Part shown: in pieces, positions 20,001 through 29,688 of the stretch
How the letters are laid out: the number at the start of each line of letters is the position of its first letter
Numbering within the stretch: the stretch's first letter is position 1
Source: Vicingus sp036171675
GTDB taxonomy: Bacteria; Bacteroidota; Bacteroidia; Flavobacteriales_E; Vicingaceae
Assembly: GCA_036171675.1 (NCBI GenBank)
Contig: JAVHRO010000158.1
Location: 1 to 64,000, forward strand
Reading direction: 5' to 3'
DNA: 64,000 nt
Notes under the pieces: model-generated
What the model was told of the DNA's origin: nothing
Database searches by the model: none
The model's input: only the letters and a program-made list of their open reading frames with translations
Program-made: the position numbers and the translations under genes

Positions 20001-23000
20001 TGGTGGAGTATTCCAAGAATATGAATACGGAGGTGTTCCTCCATTCACAGTAGCTAACACAGTTCCATCGCAATCCGCGTTACAAGTAGTAGATGTTGAA
20101 GTTAAGTTATTAGTTATTGTTGTTGGGTTAGTTAATGCAAAATTCTTAACGATTGAACATCCATTGGCATCAACAATAGTTACCGTATGATTTCCAGCAC
20201 ATAAATTACTAGCAAGTACTCCTATATCACCGTTGTCCCAAGTTATTGTATATGCTCCTATACCTCCAGTAGGATTAACAGATGCTGTTCCATCACAAAC
20301 GCCATTACAAGAAATTGGTGTAGTTGTAACGTTAGCCAATATTTGTTCAGGTTCGTTAACTCTAATTGAATCTACCGTAATACATCCTGAGCTATCTTGA
20401 ACAATAACATTATATAATCCTTCACATAACATTGTTGCAGTATCATTAGCTTGTAATAACAAATCATCCCATTGGTAAATATAAGGAGAAGTTCCAGCAA
20501 TAACATCTACCCAGGTAGAACCATCGCATGAATTATTACATAAAGTGCTGTCAGAACTAGTGGTAATATCTGGTCCATTTGGATTACTTATCAACACATT
20601 AAAAGGCTGAGTACATCCAAGCGAATTTATCACTTGAACAGTATATACGCCAGGGCACAAATTATTTACAGTTTGAGTGTTTTTATTAATAGGTAGCCAT
20701 AAGTAGGTATAAGGTCCTGAACCAACTACTACGTTTATTGTTGCTGATCCATCACAAACACCACAAGTAGCATCAGTAGTATTGAAATTAGCAATTAAAC
20801 TATTTCCACTAAAAATAGTCACATTATCTGAAGCAGAACATCCATGAGCATCTGTTATGGTAACTGAATAATTACCAGCACTTATACCCGCTATTGTTGG
20901 AGTAGCTAATCCATTAGACCAAAAATACGTGTATGGTGGAGTACCTCCATTCGGTGTTGCCGTTGCAGAGCCATCGCTTTGAGCAAAACAAGTCAAATTA
21001 TTTGCTACAGCCGAAACTGAAAGGACTACTGGTTCATTTATTACCACATCAACAGGACTTGAACAACCAACAGCATCGGCAATTACAACTGTGTAATCGC
21101 CAGCACATAAACCAGCTACTGCATTATTACCAATTACAGGACATGGTCCAGACCAAGTATAAGTATAAGGGGGAATTCCTCCTGAGGGGACAACAATAGC
21201 AGACCCATCCGAACCGCCATTACATCCCACGTTAATTGTAGAAACCGAAGCTATTATTGGATTGTTAGCACCAATAGTAACTGGAGAGACTGAAATACAT
21301 CCATTTCCATCTGTAACTTGGACGGTATAGTTATCTTCACACAATCCATTTACCGATGAAGTGGTTTGCCCAGTGATTGCTCCTCCAGACCATAAATAGG
21401 TATAATTTGGGGACCCGGAAATAACAGAAACGGTAGATGTTGCATCGCATACTCCATCACACGAAACATTGGTAGAATTAGTAGTAATTGTTGGACCACC
21501 AACATTACTTATTGGGATTAAAAACGATTGCATACAATTGTTCTCATCCGTTATTTCTACAGGATAAGACCCAGCTGATAACCCTGAAACATTTGGTACA
21601 GTAAAGCCTGCACCTATAGTTGGCCAAGCATATGTATAAGTTGTGCCTGTGCCTCCTGTTGGAGTTAGATTTATTGTTCCGTCATTAGCTCCACATGTAG
21701 CATCAGATATTCCTTCATTTGCAACAATTAAAGAAGGCTCACTAATAGTTGCTACATCGGCGGCAGAACAACCATTAAAATCGGTTACGGTAACGGTATA
21801 TGTTCCTGCTGGTAAATTAACCGCAGTTGGAACGATTTGAGAAAGTGGGTCAGTCCAGCTATACGAATAAGGAGCCGTTCCATCAAGAGGTTGAGCTGTT
21901 GCAGATCCATTACTACCTCCGTTACATGATACATCGGTATGAGAAGTTGTAACAGTCAATATATTTGGACTGGTGATATTAAAAACAACCACTTTTGTAC
22001 AGCCATTAAAATCTGTTATGGTAACACTATCTGTACCTATACAAAGATTAGAAACAGATGGAGTTGTTGAACCATTCGACCATAAATAGGTATAGGGTGC
22101 AGTACCCCCACTTGGAGTTACACTTGCAGTACCATCGCAAGTTCCATTACAAGAAGTTCCTGTAAAAGTTGAATTCGTTGTAATACTGTCTGCTTCTCCA
22201 ATAACTACAAAAGTATTTAATACACAGTTTAGGGCATCAGTAACCGTTAAATTTAATGTCCCTGCACATTGCCCAGTTATTGTTGAATCAGTTTTTCCAG
22301 GAACATTCCAATTATAGGTATAACCAGGAGTTCCACCAATAGGAATTACATTTGCTGCTCCATCACATGCACCAAAACAAGAAGCATCTATTACGGTTAC
22401 TGTAACTCCAGAGGGACCATCAGGATTGCTAATCGAGAAAGTAAACGTTTGTAAACAACCATTCCCATCTGTTATGGTATCGGTGTAAAATCCAACAGAT
22501 AAACCACCAATAGAATCCTGAATAGAACCATTTGACCATGAATGAGTGTATGGTAACGTTCCTCCAGATGGTGCAACTGTAATGTATCCGTCATTAAAGC
22601 CACAATTTGCCCCAACTACATTTTCGTTAACAACAATTAAAGAGGGTTCATGAATATTTACTGAGCCTATAAAGAAACATCCATTGGTATCAACAACATT
22701 AACCGTATAAATACCTGGTATTAAATTTGATATTGAACTTGAATTAGTTGGTATAGGTAAACTACCGCCAACCCACGAATAAGTATATGGTGCTGTGCCC
22801 CCAATTGGTGTTGCCATTGCAGTTCCATCGTTTGATCCATTACAAACTACATTGGTACTATCTAATGTAACTTGAAGCACATTGGGTTCAATAACCGTAT
22901 AACTTCCACTTGCTATACAACCGTTGGCATCTGTAACTGTTACATTATAGGTGTCTGGGCATAACAACGAATTTGTAGAATCTGTAGGATTAAGAATAGG

Positions 23001-26000
23001 TGAACCTAAAACTGTAGTCCAAGAATAAGTATAAGCACCTGTCCCACCACTTGGCGTTGCAGTTGCAGTACCAGAACATGAGCCACTACATGAAACAGAA
23101 GTTCCAGTAGCATTTGCAAATAATTCAAAGTTACCAAGGATAGTAATGTTTTCAGTAGTTGAACATCCATTTGCATCTATAGAGATAGCAGAGTAAACAC
23201 CTGGACATAAGTTAAATACGGTGTCTGTTGTTAACATATTAGACCAATTCGTTGTATGGGGCTCTGTTCCACCACTAACCGTAATTCCAGCAATACCATC
23301 ACATGCTCCAAAACAAGTTTCGGGAATATTATATGGGTTTGATGCAAAAACAGTAGGTTGGGTAATCTCGTAGGTATCTTGTCTTGAGCAACCAACAGTA
23401 TCGGTAATCGTTAATGTATAAAATCCTGCTAATAAACCAGCTATAGAAGAATTTATTCCTAACCCACCACTCCATAAATAAGTATAACCTGGAGTTCCTC
23501 CTGAAGGAGCCAAAGAAATGCTCCCTGAATTATTTCCATTACAGTTTACATTGACAACAGTTGCATTTGGTGAAATAGAATCTGGTTCCGTAATAACGAG
23601 AGTATCTGTTTCCGAACATAAATTTGCATCGGTTACAGTTACCCAATATGTACCTGGAGACAGTCCAGTTTGTGGTGTTGTTGACCAATTTAGTACATAA
23701 GGTGGGTTTCCACCAGAAGGGGTAGCAGATATCGTTCCATCATTTGCTCCATTACATGAAACGCGTGTTAAAATTCCGTTTGGAACCAATACATTAGGAG
23801 CTACAGGAATAGTAACAGAAGTGCTTGCAGTACATCCTGTAGAATCAGTTACCACAATGTTATAAGGCCCAGAACAAAGCCCAATTGCAGTTGGATTAGT
23901 TTGAGTTAATGGGTCGTTCCATAAATAAGAATAGGGCTCAACACCGCCAAATGGAGATGCTGTAGCCTGTCCATCACAAAGTCCATTACAACTAATACCA
24001 ATTGTATCAGTTAAGATATTAATAACTATAGATGGGACTATTTCCGCTGAATCAGTTTTACTACATCCCATAGAATCTGTAACCGTTATGCAGTATGTGC
24101 CTGGGCATAAATTTGAAGCCGTTGTTTGGGTAACATCACCACTACACCATGCGTAAGTATATGTTAATCCTGTTCCTCCAGTAGGATTTGCTGTTGCTGA
24201 ACCATCGCAATTGGTTTCACAACTTGAGCTCAAGGCTGATGGGTTCACCACAATCGGAGAAGGGTTAGTAATACTTATCGTGTCAAGTTTTGTACACATT
24301 GCACCATCTGAAATGGTAACGTAATAAGATCCAGCTGCAAGAGAATTTACTGGATTTCCAATTAGAGGAGCTCCAGCAGGCACAGTATTCCACACTATTG
24401 TATAAGGAGCAGTTCCTCCAAAAGGAAGAGCAACAGCTGTTCCGTTGTTTAAATTATGACATGTAATATCAGTAAACTGAATATTTGCATTTAATGTATC
24501 TGGTTCAATAATAGTTATGGTATCTTTCAACGTACATAACGAATCATCAGTAATAGTAACTATATATACTCCAGCACACAGATTGGTTGCAAATTGAGTT
24601 GGCTGAATTGGAACAGAATTCCATGAAAAAGTATAAGGAGCAGTTCCTCCAGCAGGATTTGTTGTTGCTGTAGCATTACATACACTATTACAAATCAAGT
24701 TTACTCCAGAACTTACGGTTGTAATTGCTGTAGGTTCATTTATGATAAAATTAGTTGATTTAATACAACCGTTTGCATCTCTAATATCAACAGTATGATT
24801 TGCAGCGCATAAATTTAATATAGTGACATTGGGTCCGACCACGTTAGCATAAGCAGCCCCATCCCAAGATGCCATGTATGGAGGAGTTCCTCCAGAAGGT
24901 GTAGCAACAGCAGAGCCTTCACACAAATTATTGCATCTCAAATTATTTGTGACAACATTTACTGTTAATGCGGTTGGTTCAACAATAGTAATACTGTTAC
25001 TTGCATTACAACCAATACCATTATTATCTGTTACGGTAACAGTATAGGTATTTGGACATAACCCAGAAATGGAATTTGTTCCTTGACCGTTTGGAGGAGC
25101 AGGCAACCAATTATACGAATATCCAGGAGTTCCTCCAACTACAGTTACACCACCTATTCCATCACAAGCATTTTTACATTGCACATCAGTATGATTCATA
25201 GTTAACTGCATAGGTATTGGCTCCGCAATAGAAACACTATCAATTGCAATACATAAATTCGAATCAGTAACCTTTACCACAACGAAACCAGCACATAAAC
25301 CAGTGGTAGTTGTTTGTGTAAAATCACCATTATCCCAACTATAAGTATAAGGCATAGTTCCGCCTGCTGGATTAGATGTAGCAACACCATCACAAACTCC
25401 TGGGCACGACATGTCTGAAACCAATAATGGATTAGCAACTAACAAATCGGGTTCAGTAATGGTAATGGTATCTTGAATTTCGCAACCATGACTATCAGTT
25501 ACTTTAACGATAACTTGCCCTGGACAAAGCCCTAAAATTGAATCGAAACTTGATGGATTTGGTATCCAAGTATAAAAATAAGGGGCTGTACCATTAATTG
25601 GCACTGTTAATGCGGTTCCATCACATGCACCAAAACATTTTACGTTGGTAAACGTTGTATTAGTTAACAATGTATCTGGCTCAGTAATAATAAAAGTCAA
25701 CACCGTATCACAGCCATTTGCATCAACAATAGAGTCGGTATAAGAGCTGGCACAAAGCAAATTTATTGTAGAAGTTTGTCCTGCGAGGAGTATTTCTGAA
25801 AAACCAGTACTCCAATGGTGAGTGTACGATCCAACACCACCTGCAATAACAGTAGCAGATGCAGAACCATCACAATATCCCCCACAACTTACATTGATTT
25901 GGGATGATGAAATATCCAATGAATCTGGAGATGTTACGTCAATTATGGTATCACCCGGACAACCTTTCACATCATGAACATCTAATGAATATGAACCGAT

Positions 26001-27401
26001 ACACAAATTGGTAATACCCGGATTCGTTAACACATTAGGGGCTGCATTAGCAGACCATTGATAGATATATCCACCATTACCTCCAGTTGGATTGGCTGTT
26101 GCAGTTCCATCACATTGACCATAACAAAGAATATTAATTACGGAAATATTTGGATAAATATAATCGGGCTCTGGAACAACATAATCAAAGGTATCTCTAC
26201 ATCCAAATCCATCTTTAACCTCAATAGAATAAGTTCCAGCACATAAATCTGTAACGATAGAATTGTTGTCGGCCACCGTAAAAGGTGGTATTGGATACCA
26301 TTGGTAACTATAAACAGCGTAAGATGCTCCTGTAAATATCAAATCAATTGCACCATCACAAGTATCCTTACAAGTTGTTTGTGTAATTATTTCTGAGATT
26401 GGAACAATAGATGGATGCCCTTTTACTTCCCCTTGTGGCGCTTTTACACTTGGATCACAATCGTTTCGTACCACAGCAGTGTATATACCTGGGCATAGGT
26501 TAAAAATGGTAGAAGTACCATTTGGACCAGGAACTAGGCAGGCTGGACAATCTCCACTTGGACTACCAGGTAACCAGTCAATCGTTGCATTAGGGCAAGT
26601 AATTGAAAAGGTTACGGATAGCATTCCATCGCAATTATTACCACACGACACGGTATCATTACTTACTGTGGCAGATGTTACCGTTTTGTCTGTTGAAGCT
26701 GGAGTAATGTTGTTGTCACTAAGATTGTATAGCGTTGTTTGTGAAAAATCATATTTATTTTTTTTGCTTTGCACATCAATTTTTTCGTAGACAAGTAGGG
26801 TAGATTTATTGCTTAATAATGTTCTTTTTAAGTTTGAATTGGAGATAAATGAACCACACAACACATCGTTATTGTTCAAATCAAGTGTTCCGGAAATATG
26901 ACGTATCTCATTATTATGATTTTGAATTGGACTTGTTAATTTATAGCTACCCGTTCCTTCAAAATAAATATTGGATTGCCAAACGTACCAACCCATATCA
27001 ACGGTTTCATTATTTGAACTCTTTAAATGAATTGAAGACTTAATTTGATTATTGAAAACTGAAGTTACTATAATAGACCCAAAAATATTGATGTCATTTT
27101 GTTTGTTGGCCTCAATAGTAAAATCTATAGTATTTGAAGTAATCGAAAAATTGTTTACCGCAACATTGGTACTAATAGTAACTGTCGCATTTTTTGTTGT
27201 AAAGGAGTTATTGTCGATAATAATATTATCAGAAAAACTAGGAACAGAAGCACCTCCTTTACCACCAGAAACCGAAGCCCAATGCGAAGCATCATTCCAA
27301 TTTCCGCTGTTTCCTACCCAATACAAATTACCCGCGAAAACCTGACTAACAGCTAAAAGTAACGTAAATGTTAGTATAAAAAAATACTTTTTGAAATTCA
27401 T
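17085..27401 (-). CDS. Giant SprB-repeat surface adhesin with T9SS type B (gliding motility-associated) C-terminal domain
   Basis: 3438 residues. Signal peptide 1-24 (ending SQVFAG), then a beta-rich N-terminal region (LYWVGNSGNWNDASHWAS, to about 245). About 38 SprB repeats of roughly 75 residues follow (about 245-3150), each of the form CxGxCDG...GGTxPYxYxW...LCxGxYxVxVTDxNGC. After the repeats come an Ig/PKD-like region and the C-terminal sorting domain (3354-3438; starts FPDGITPNGDGKNDTW, contains NRWGELLF and NLPIGTYYYVI). By analogy with SprB of F. johnsoniae (about 6500 residues) it is a cell-surface adhesin, possibly carried along the surface by gliding machinery; no other gliding genes are in the window. 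The repeats diverge at DNA level, so they are old. Cysteines 2 and 3 of each repeat come and go together. Coupled to the downstream PorP/SprF gene. Confidence 0.95.
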   Translation of the reverse strand: MNFKKYFFILTFTLLLAVSQVFAGNLYWVGNSGNWNDASHWASVSGGKGGASVPSFSDNIIIDNNSFTTKNATVTISTNVAVNNFSITSNTIDFTIEANKQNDINIFGSIIVTSVFNNQIKSSIHLKSSNNETVDMGWYVWQSNIYFEGTGSYKLTSPIQNHNNEIRHISGTLDLNNNDVLCGSFISNSNLKRTLLSNKSTLLVYEKIDVQSKKNKYDFSQTTLYNLSDNNITPASTDKTVTSATVSNDTVSCGNNCDGMLSVTFSITCPNATIDWLPGSPSGDCPACLVPGPNGTSTIFNLCPGIYTAVVRNDCDPSVKAPQGEVKGHPSIVPISEIITQTTCKDTCDGAIDLIFTGASYAVYSYQWYPIPPFTVADNNSIVTDLCAGTYSIEVKDGFGCRDTFDYVVPEPDYIYPNISVINILCYGQCDGTATANPTGGNGGYIYQWSANAAPNVLTNPGITNLCIGSYSLDVHDVKGCPGDTIIDVTSPDSLDISSSQINVSCGGYCDGSASATVIAGGVGSYTHHWSTGFSEILLAGQTSTINLLCASSYTDSIVDANGCDTVLTFIITEPDTLLTNTTFTNVKCFGACDGTALTVPINGTAPYFYTWIPNPSSFDSILGLCPGQVIVKVTDSHGCEIQDTITITEPDLLVANPLLVSDMSCPGVCDGVATSNPAGGTMPYTYSWDNGDFTQTTTTGLCAGFVVVKVTDSNLCIAIDSVSIAEPIPMQLTMNHTDVQCKNACDGIGGVTVVGGTPGYSYNWLPAPPNGQGTNSISGLCPNTYTVTVTDNNGIGCNASNSITIVEPTALTVNVVTNNLRCNNLCEGSAVATPSGGTPPYMASWDGAAYANVVGPNVTILNLCAANHTVDIRDANGCIKSTNFIINEPTAITTVSSGVNLICNSVCNATATTNPAGGTAPYTFSWNSVPIQPTQFATNLCAGVYIVTITDDSLCTLKDTITIIEPDTLNANIQFTDITCHNLNNGTAVALPFGGTAPYTIVWNTVPAGAPLIGNPVNSLAAGSYYVTISDGAMCTKLDTISITNPSPIVVNPSALSSSCETNCDGSATANPTGGTGLTYTYAWCSGDVTQTTASNLCPGTYCITVTDSMGCSKTDSAEIVPSIVINILTDTIGISCNGLCDGQATASPFGGVEPYSYLWNDPLTQTNPTAIGLCSGPYNIVVTDSTGCTASTSVTIPVAPNVLVPNGILTRVSCNGANDGTISATPSGGNPPYVLNWSTTPQTGLSPGTYWVTVTDANLCSETDTLVITEPDSISPNATVVNVNCNGNNSGSISLAPSGGTPGYTYLWSGGLGINSSIAGLLAGFYTLTITDTVGCSRQDTYEITQPTVFASNPYNIPETCFGACDGIAGITVSGGTEPHTTNWSNMLTTDTVFNLCPGVYSAISIDANGCSTTENITILGNFELFANATGTSVSCSGSCSGTATATPSGGTGAYTYSWTTVLGSPILNPTDSTNSLLCPDTYNVTVTDANGCIASGSYTVIEPNVLQVTLDSTNVVCNGSNDGTAMATPIGGTAPYTYSWVGGSLPIPTNSSSISNLIPGIYTVNVVDTNGCFFIGSVNIHEPSLIVVNENVVGANCGFNDGYITVAPSGGTLPYTHSWSNGSIQDSIGGLSVGFYTDTITDGNGCLQTFTFSISNPDGPSGVTVTVIDASCFGACDGAANVIPIGGTPGYTYNWNVPGKTDSTITGQCAGTLNLTVTDALNCVLNTFVVIGEADSITTNSTFTGTSCNGTCDGTASVTPSGGTAPYTYLWSNGSTTPSVSNLCIGTDSVTITDFNGCTKVVVFNITSPNILTVTTSHTDVSCNGGSNGSATAQPLDGTAPYSYSWTDPLSQIVPTAVNLPAGTYTVTVTDFNGCSAADVATISEPSLIVANEGISDATCGANDGTINLTPTGGTGTTYTYAWPTIGAGFTVPNVSGLSAGSYPVEITDENNCMQSFLIPISNVGGPTITTNSTNVSCDGVCDATSTVSVISGSPNYTYLWSGGAITGQTTSSVNGLCEDNYTVQVTDGNGCISVSPVTIGANNPIIASVSTINVGCNGGSDGSAIVVPSGGIPPYTYTWSGPCPVIGNNAVAGLCAGDYTVVIADAVGCSSPVDVVINEPVVLSVSAVANNLTCFAQSDGSATATPNGGTPPYTYFWSNGLATPTIAGISAGNYSVTITDAHGCSASDNVTIFSGNSLIANFNTTDATCGVCDGSATINVVVGSGPYTYLWLPINKNTQTVNNLCPGVYTVQVINSLGCTQPFNVLISNPNGPDITTSSDSTLCNNSCDGSTWVDVIAGTSPYIYQWDDLLLQANDTATMLCEGLYNVIVQDSSGCITVDSIRVNEPEQILANVTTTPISCNGVCDGTASVNPTGGIGAYTITWDNGDIGVLASNLCAGNHTVTIVDANGCSIVKNFALTNPTTITNNLTSTSTTCNADCDGTVLATVNGGTPPYSYSWNTPPAQFNSLATSLCAGLYTVTVTDSRGCVQSDTISVITPSVLSTTSVVTDAICNGQSNGSIITNPVGGVPVYTYIWSTTPVQFGQTATNLAAGIYNVIVVDANNCTAYDTLTVGEPNTLLDSTTVAGSTCGLCDGIATSNPVGGVGPYSYLWGNGDNTQTTTTGLCAGIITLQITDLGTGCVYNFNKIVNSVTGPDVLITSTGESCPGSCDGTALASASNGNVPYSFSWSPIAQTDSLATGLCSNFYTVTVTDAIGCITIDTLSITSTGLNLSIINVVPESCFNSCDGSATVVSGAGTAPFNYQWTPSGGNSDIAINLCSGNYMAIVTDVSNCRDSIGATIFGPSILTATVDLNAAISCNSLCDGALIASPLGGNMPYSYLWSDGQATQLASNLCAGTYWVEITDGNGCTAYDTLVLTDPSAILANAVFVDPACNACDGQIQLNPSGGVGPYQYAWGSPLFPQNTATIINLCSGIYSVDITDLNGCSNSFLYPLSNTNAPDPNTTVTDITCNGSCNGVISSTPIGGTSPYTYVWSPNATPNNLFGSSISNLCADVYSIEVTDSVGCVGVVIDSIIDPAILLANVVSSNVTCNGLNNGWAVVHPLGGNTPYNTAIWTPGGVNDSIINLSPNTYLVNVTDANGCSVTDSAVIIQPALITALPTVIDASCTSICDGKVTLTVSGGTGSYSYSWNPTLQITNPATNLCVGSYSITVSDQSNCSIPFVVNVGSLDTVIAIAGNDTTVCASSTVNLLGSTIGTVSNVEWYTLPSMTSISVLNSVVVTSATSGTSCYLFKAFGACDDMDTVCVTYNPIPIANAGIDVTIIEGNSTQLAASGGGLYSWTPALGLSDTTISNPIATPGITTTYFVTVTSAEGCTSIDSVIVEVIPTISFPDGITPNGDGKNDTWVIDYINEYPDHVVEIYNRWGELLFRTTKYQNDWDGTFNGENLPIGTYYYVIELNDGKTKPFTGPLTVLR

Positions 27402-27526
27402 TTATGCTTTTTTTATTCAAAATATGTTTACTTACGACAATAATACTAAATATGTTGCTAAATTCTTAATATTATTATAAATATTGCCTTCTTTTCAATG
27501 ACGTATTTTATTTTAGTAAGGTTGCG

Positions 27527-28306
27527 CTAAGGATTAATTAGAAACTCCTTAAGAAATAATATAAACTCATTTGAATTTTCGGCATGAACCCAATGACCAC
27601 TGTTTTCAATAGTTCTAAGTTGAGCATTCGGAAAAATCTTTTCAATTTGACCCCAATCACTATCTAAAATATAGTTGGATTTATCTCCTCTTATAAACAA
27701 GGTTTGTTGATAAAAAGGCAAAATGTATTTAATTTCCGCACCAACTTCATCAATATGTATTGAAATTGCTTCTAAATTAAATCGAAATGCCAATTGACCT
27801 TCTGCTGCCCAGTAAAGATTTTTTAACAAAAACTGTCGGGTAGGCAAATCAAAAATATATTGTGCTAATTGTTCATCAGCTGCTTGTCTTGTTTTTATCA
27901 CATTAAAATCCAACGATTTTAGACTATTGATGATTAAATCGTGATGAACTGGATAAGCTTTTGGGGCAATGTCGGCTACAATCAATTTCGACAATAAATG
28001 CGGATAATCAACCGCAAATTGCATAGCTGTTTTTCCTCCCATAGAATGCCCTAAAATGACTGGAAGTGCTTTATTCTCATAAACAATATGAATGGTAACA
28101 AATTCCACCAAATCTTCAACCATAGCAGGATAATTAAACACCTCGCTGTGTGGCGACTGACCATGATTTCGAGCATCCACCATATATACTTCAAAATAAT
28201 TTCCCAACTCCTTAGCAACAGTCATCCAATTGTCTAGCGAACCAAACAAACCATGTAAAATAATTAAGGGGGAGCCCTCACCTACTTTTTTAAAATTTAA
28301 TTGCAT
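27527..28306 (-). CDS. Alpha/beta-fold hydrolase (YbfF-like esterase)
   Basis: Cytosolic esterase-type hydrolase of 259 residues. Nucleophile Ser88 lies in GHSMGG (86-91), His238 in SGHWVHAE and the acid residue probably in FIRGDKSNYI (about 209); the oxyanion loop is HGLFGSLDNW (18-27) and DARNHGQSPHS follows. These features match the YbfF/acyl-CoA esterase group; the natural substrate is unknown. Divergent from the biotin-carrier gene. No terminator is visible between it and the start of the giant adhesin gene. Confidence 0.9.
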   Translation of the reverse strand: MQLNFKKVGEGSPLIILHGLFGSLDNWMTVAKELGNYFEVYMVDARNHGQSPHSEVFNYPAMVEDLVEFVTIHIVYENKALPVILGHSMGGKTAMQFAVDYPHLLSKLIVADIAPKAYPVHHDLIINSLKSLDFNVIKTRQAADEQLAQYIFDLPTRQFLLKNLYWAAEGQLAFRFNLEAISIHIDEVGAEIKYILPFYQQTLFIRGDKSNYILDSDWGQIEKIFPNAQLRTIENSGHWVHAENSNEFILFLKEFLINP

Positions 28307-28355
28307 AATTGTTTTTCTTTATGAGCCCAAAGTTCTTATTTTTAGTTTATATCAT

Positions 28356-28363
28356 TATTTTTG
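28356..28363 (+). promoter_or_regulatory. Putative -7 box (TATTTTTG) of the biotin-carrier/lipoprotein operon
   Basis: Matches TAnnTTTG and lies 20 bp before the ATG at 28384, giving a leader of about 16 nt. No good -33 element was found. Confidence 0.35.
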
Positions 28364-28383
28364 AGGTGTAATAAAGTTGAATT

Positions 28384-28896
28384 ATGGATTTGATTAAAGT
28401 TATTGCTGATAACAAACAAGAGTATAAAATTACTTTTGACAAAGAATTAAAAAGTGGAACCATTGACAATGCTAATTTCAACTGGGATATCTCAAAAATT
28501 AATGAACGTACTTTTCATGTAATTAAAGACCACAAATCGTATAATGTGGAATTGTTGAAAGTAAACAAAGAAGACAAGAACTTTTTTATAAAAGTAAATG
28601 GCAAAAAATTCAAGTTTGCAGTTAAAGACAAATACGACGAGTTGCTAAAAAGTCTTGGAATGGACAATTTAGCCACCACCAAAGTAGCCAACCTAAAAGC
28701 TCCAATGCCTGGATTGGTAATCGAATTATCTGTTGAAGTGGGACAAACAGTACAAAAAGGTGATGCGTTGATGATATTAGAAGCCATGAAAATGGAGAAT
28801 GTAATAAAATCGCCAACCGATGGTATTATCAAAAACATTTTGGTGAAAAAAGGCGATGCCGTAGAAAAAAACCAAGTGATTCTAAATTTCCAATAA
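28384..28896 (+). CDS. Biotin/lipoyl carrier protein (acyl-CoA carboxylase biotin carrier subunit-like)
   Basis: 170 residues. The C-terminal biotinyl domain (about 100-170) contains EAMKMEN with the biotin-accepting Lys136, preceded by APMPGLV (106-112). The N-terminal half resembles the variable region of stand-alone carriers that serve acetyl- or propionyl-CoA carboxylases or decarboxylases. No carboxylase gene is adjacent, so the partner enzyme cannot be told. The next gene starts 5 bp downstream, so the two are probably co-transcribed. Confidence 0.88.
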   Translation: MDLIKVIADNKQEYKITFDKELKSGTIDNANFNWDISKINERTFHVIKDHKSYNVELLKVNKEDKNFFIKVNGKKFKFAVKDKYDELLKSLGMDNLATTKVANLKAPMPGLVIELSVEVGQTVQKGDALMILEAMKMENVIKSPTDGIIKNILVKKGDAVEKNQVILNFQ

Positions 28897-28901
28897 ACCG
28901 A

Positions 28902-29687
28902 ATGAGAAAACTATTTCCTTTCATATTTATTGCATTAATGGCTTGTTCGGGTTCTAACTCAAGCGACGATAACTCCATTAAAAAAGATTCGATAGCAGCG
29001 AAAGTATTTGCTCCTAAAATAAGTAAAGACGAAGCTGTAATTATTGAGCCGATAAAGGACAACGAAATAAAAACGTATTCCAATAACGGTATTACATTAA
29101 CTGAAATAAAAGCTGAAGATTACAACAATGCCACACTGAAATTAGCTACCAAACAATTTAAAGAAGCTGTAAACGAATTAAGTTTTAATGTGGAGAACAT
29201 AAACAATTACAACATCGCTTTTTTAGAAAACAATTACTCCTTGAGTTTTTTTAATACTCCACACTTTAAAAAAGAATTTTTATATGGCAACAATGTGTTT
29301 TTGGCTTTTTTAACCGACAGAAACCAGTTAAGTGTAAAAAAGAACGGTGCCCATATCCTTAAAAATGTAATTATTGGCGATATAGAAGCATTATTTAACA
29401 TGAACCAACCGCATTTATTTTATTACCTACCACAACCCGAATCCAACAACCCTATTTTAGATTTTTATTTAGTAAACACTTCTATTTCTGCTACCGAAAA
29501 CAACGTGAAAGTAACCATTAACTCAACTGAATTTATTATTGACAAATGGGCAGCATACACCATTAAAGGCTTAACCAAAGCCAACAATACCATACGTTTA
29601 CAGTTAATAGACAACAACGGTAACTTAATTGATGGCCCTTTTAACGATTCTGGTGATAGAAGTTTTGTGATTCCCAAGGTAGTTTAA
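28902..29687 (+). CDS. Lipoprotein of unknown function
   Basis: 261 residues with a lipoprotein signal MRKLFPFIFIALMACSG (lipidated Cys15) and a Ser/Asn/Asp-rich linker. A hydrophilic mixed alpha/beta body follows, with segments such as HLFYYLPQPESNNPILDFYLVNT and DKWAAYTIKGL. No motif of a known enzyme was recognised. It follows the biotin carrier by 5 bp. The stop lies 1 bp from the stop of the convergent NamZ-like gene, with no terminator between them. Confidence 0.75.
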   Translation: MRKLFPFIFIALMACSGSNSSDDNSIKKDSIAAKVFAPKISKDEAVIIEPIKDNEIKTYSNNGITLTEIKAEDYNNATLKLATKQFKEAVNELSFNVENINNYNIAFLENNYSLSFFNTPHFKKEFLYGNNVFLAFLTDRNQLSVKKNGAHILKNVIIGDIEALFNMNQPHLFYYLPQPESNNPILDFYLVNTSISATENNVKVTINSTEFIIDKWAAYTIKGLTKANNTIRLQLIDNNGNLIDGPFNDSGDRSFVIPKVV

Positions 29688-29688
29688 T

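Noticed and set aside
17085..27401. Tandem repeats considered as a CRISPR or minisatellite
   Set aside because: The repetition is at protein level (about 75 residues per unit) with diverged DNA, in one uninterrupted reading frame.
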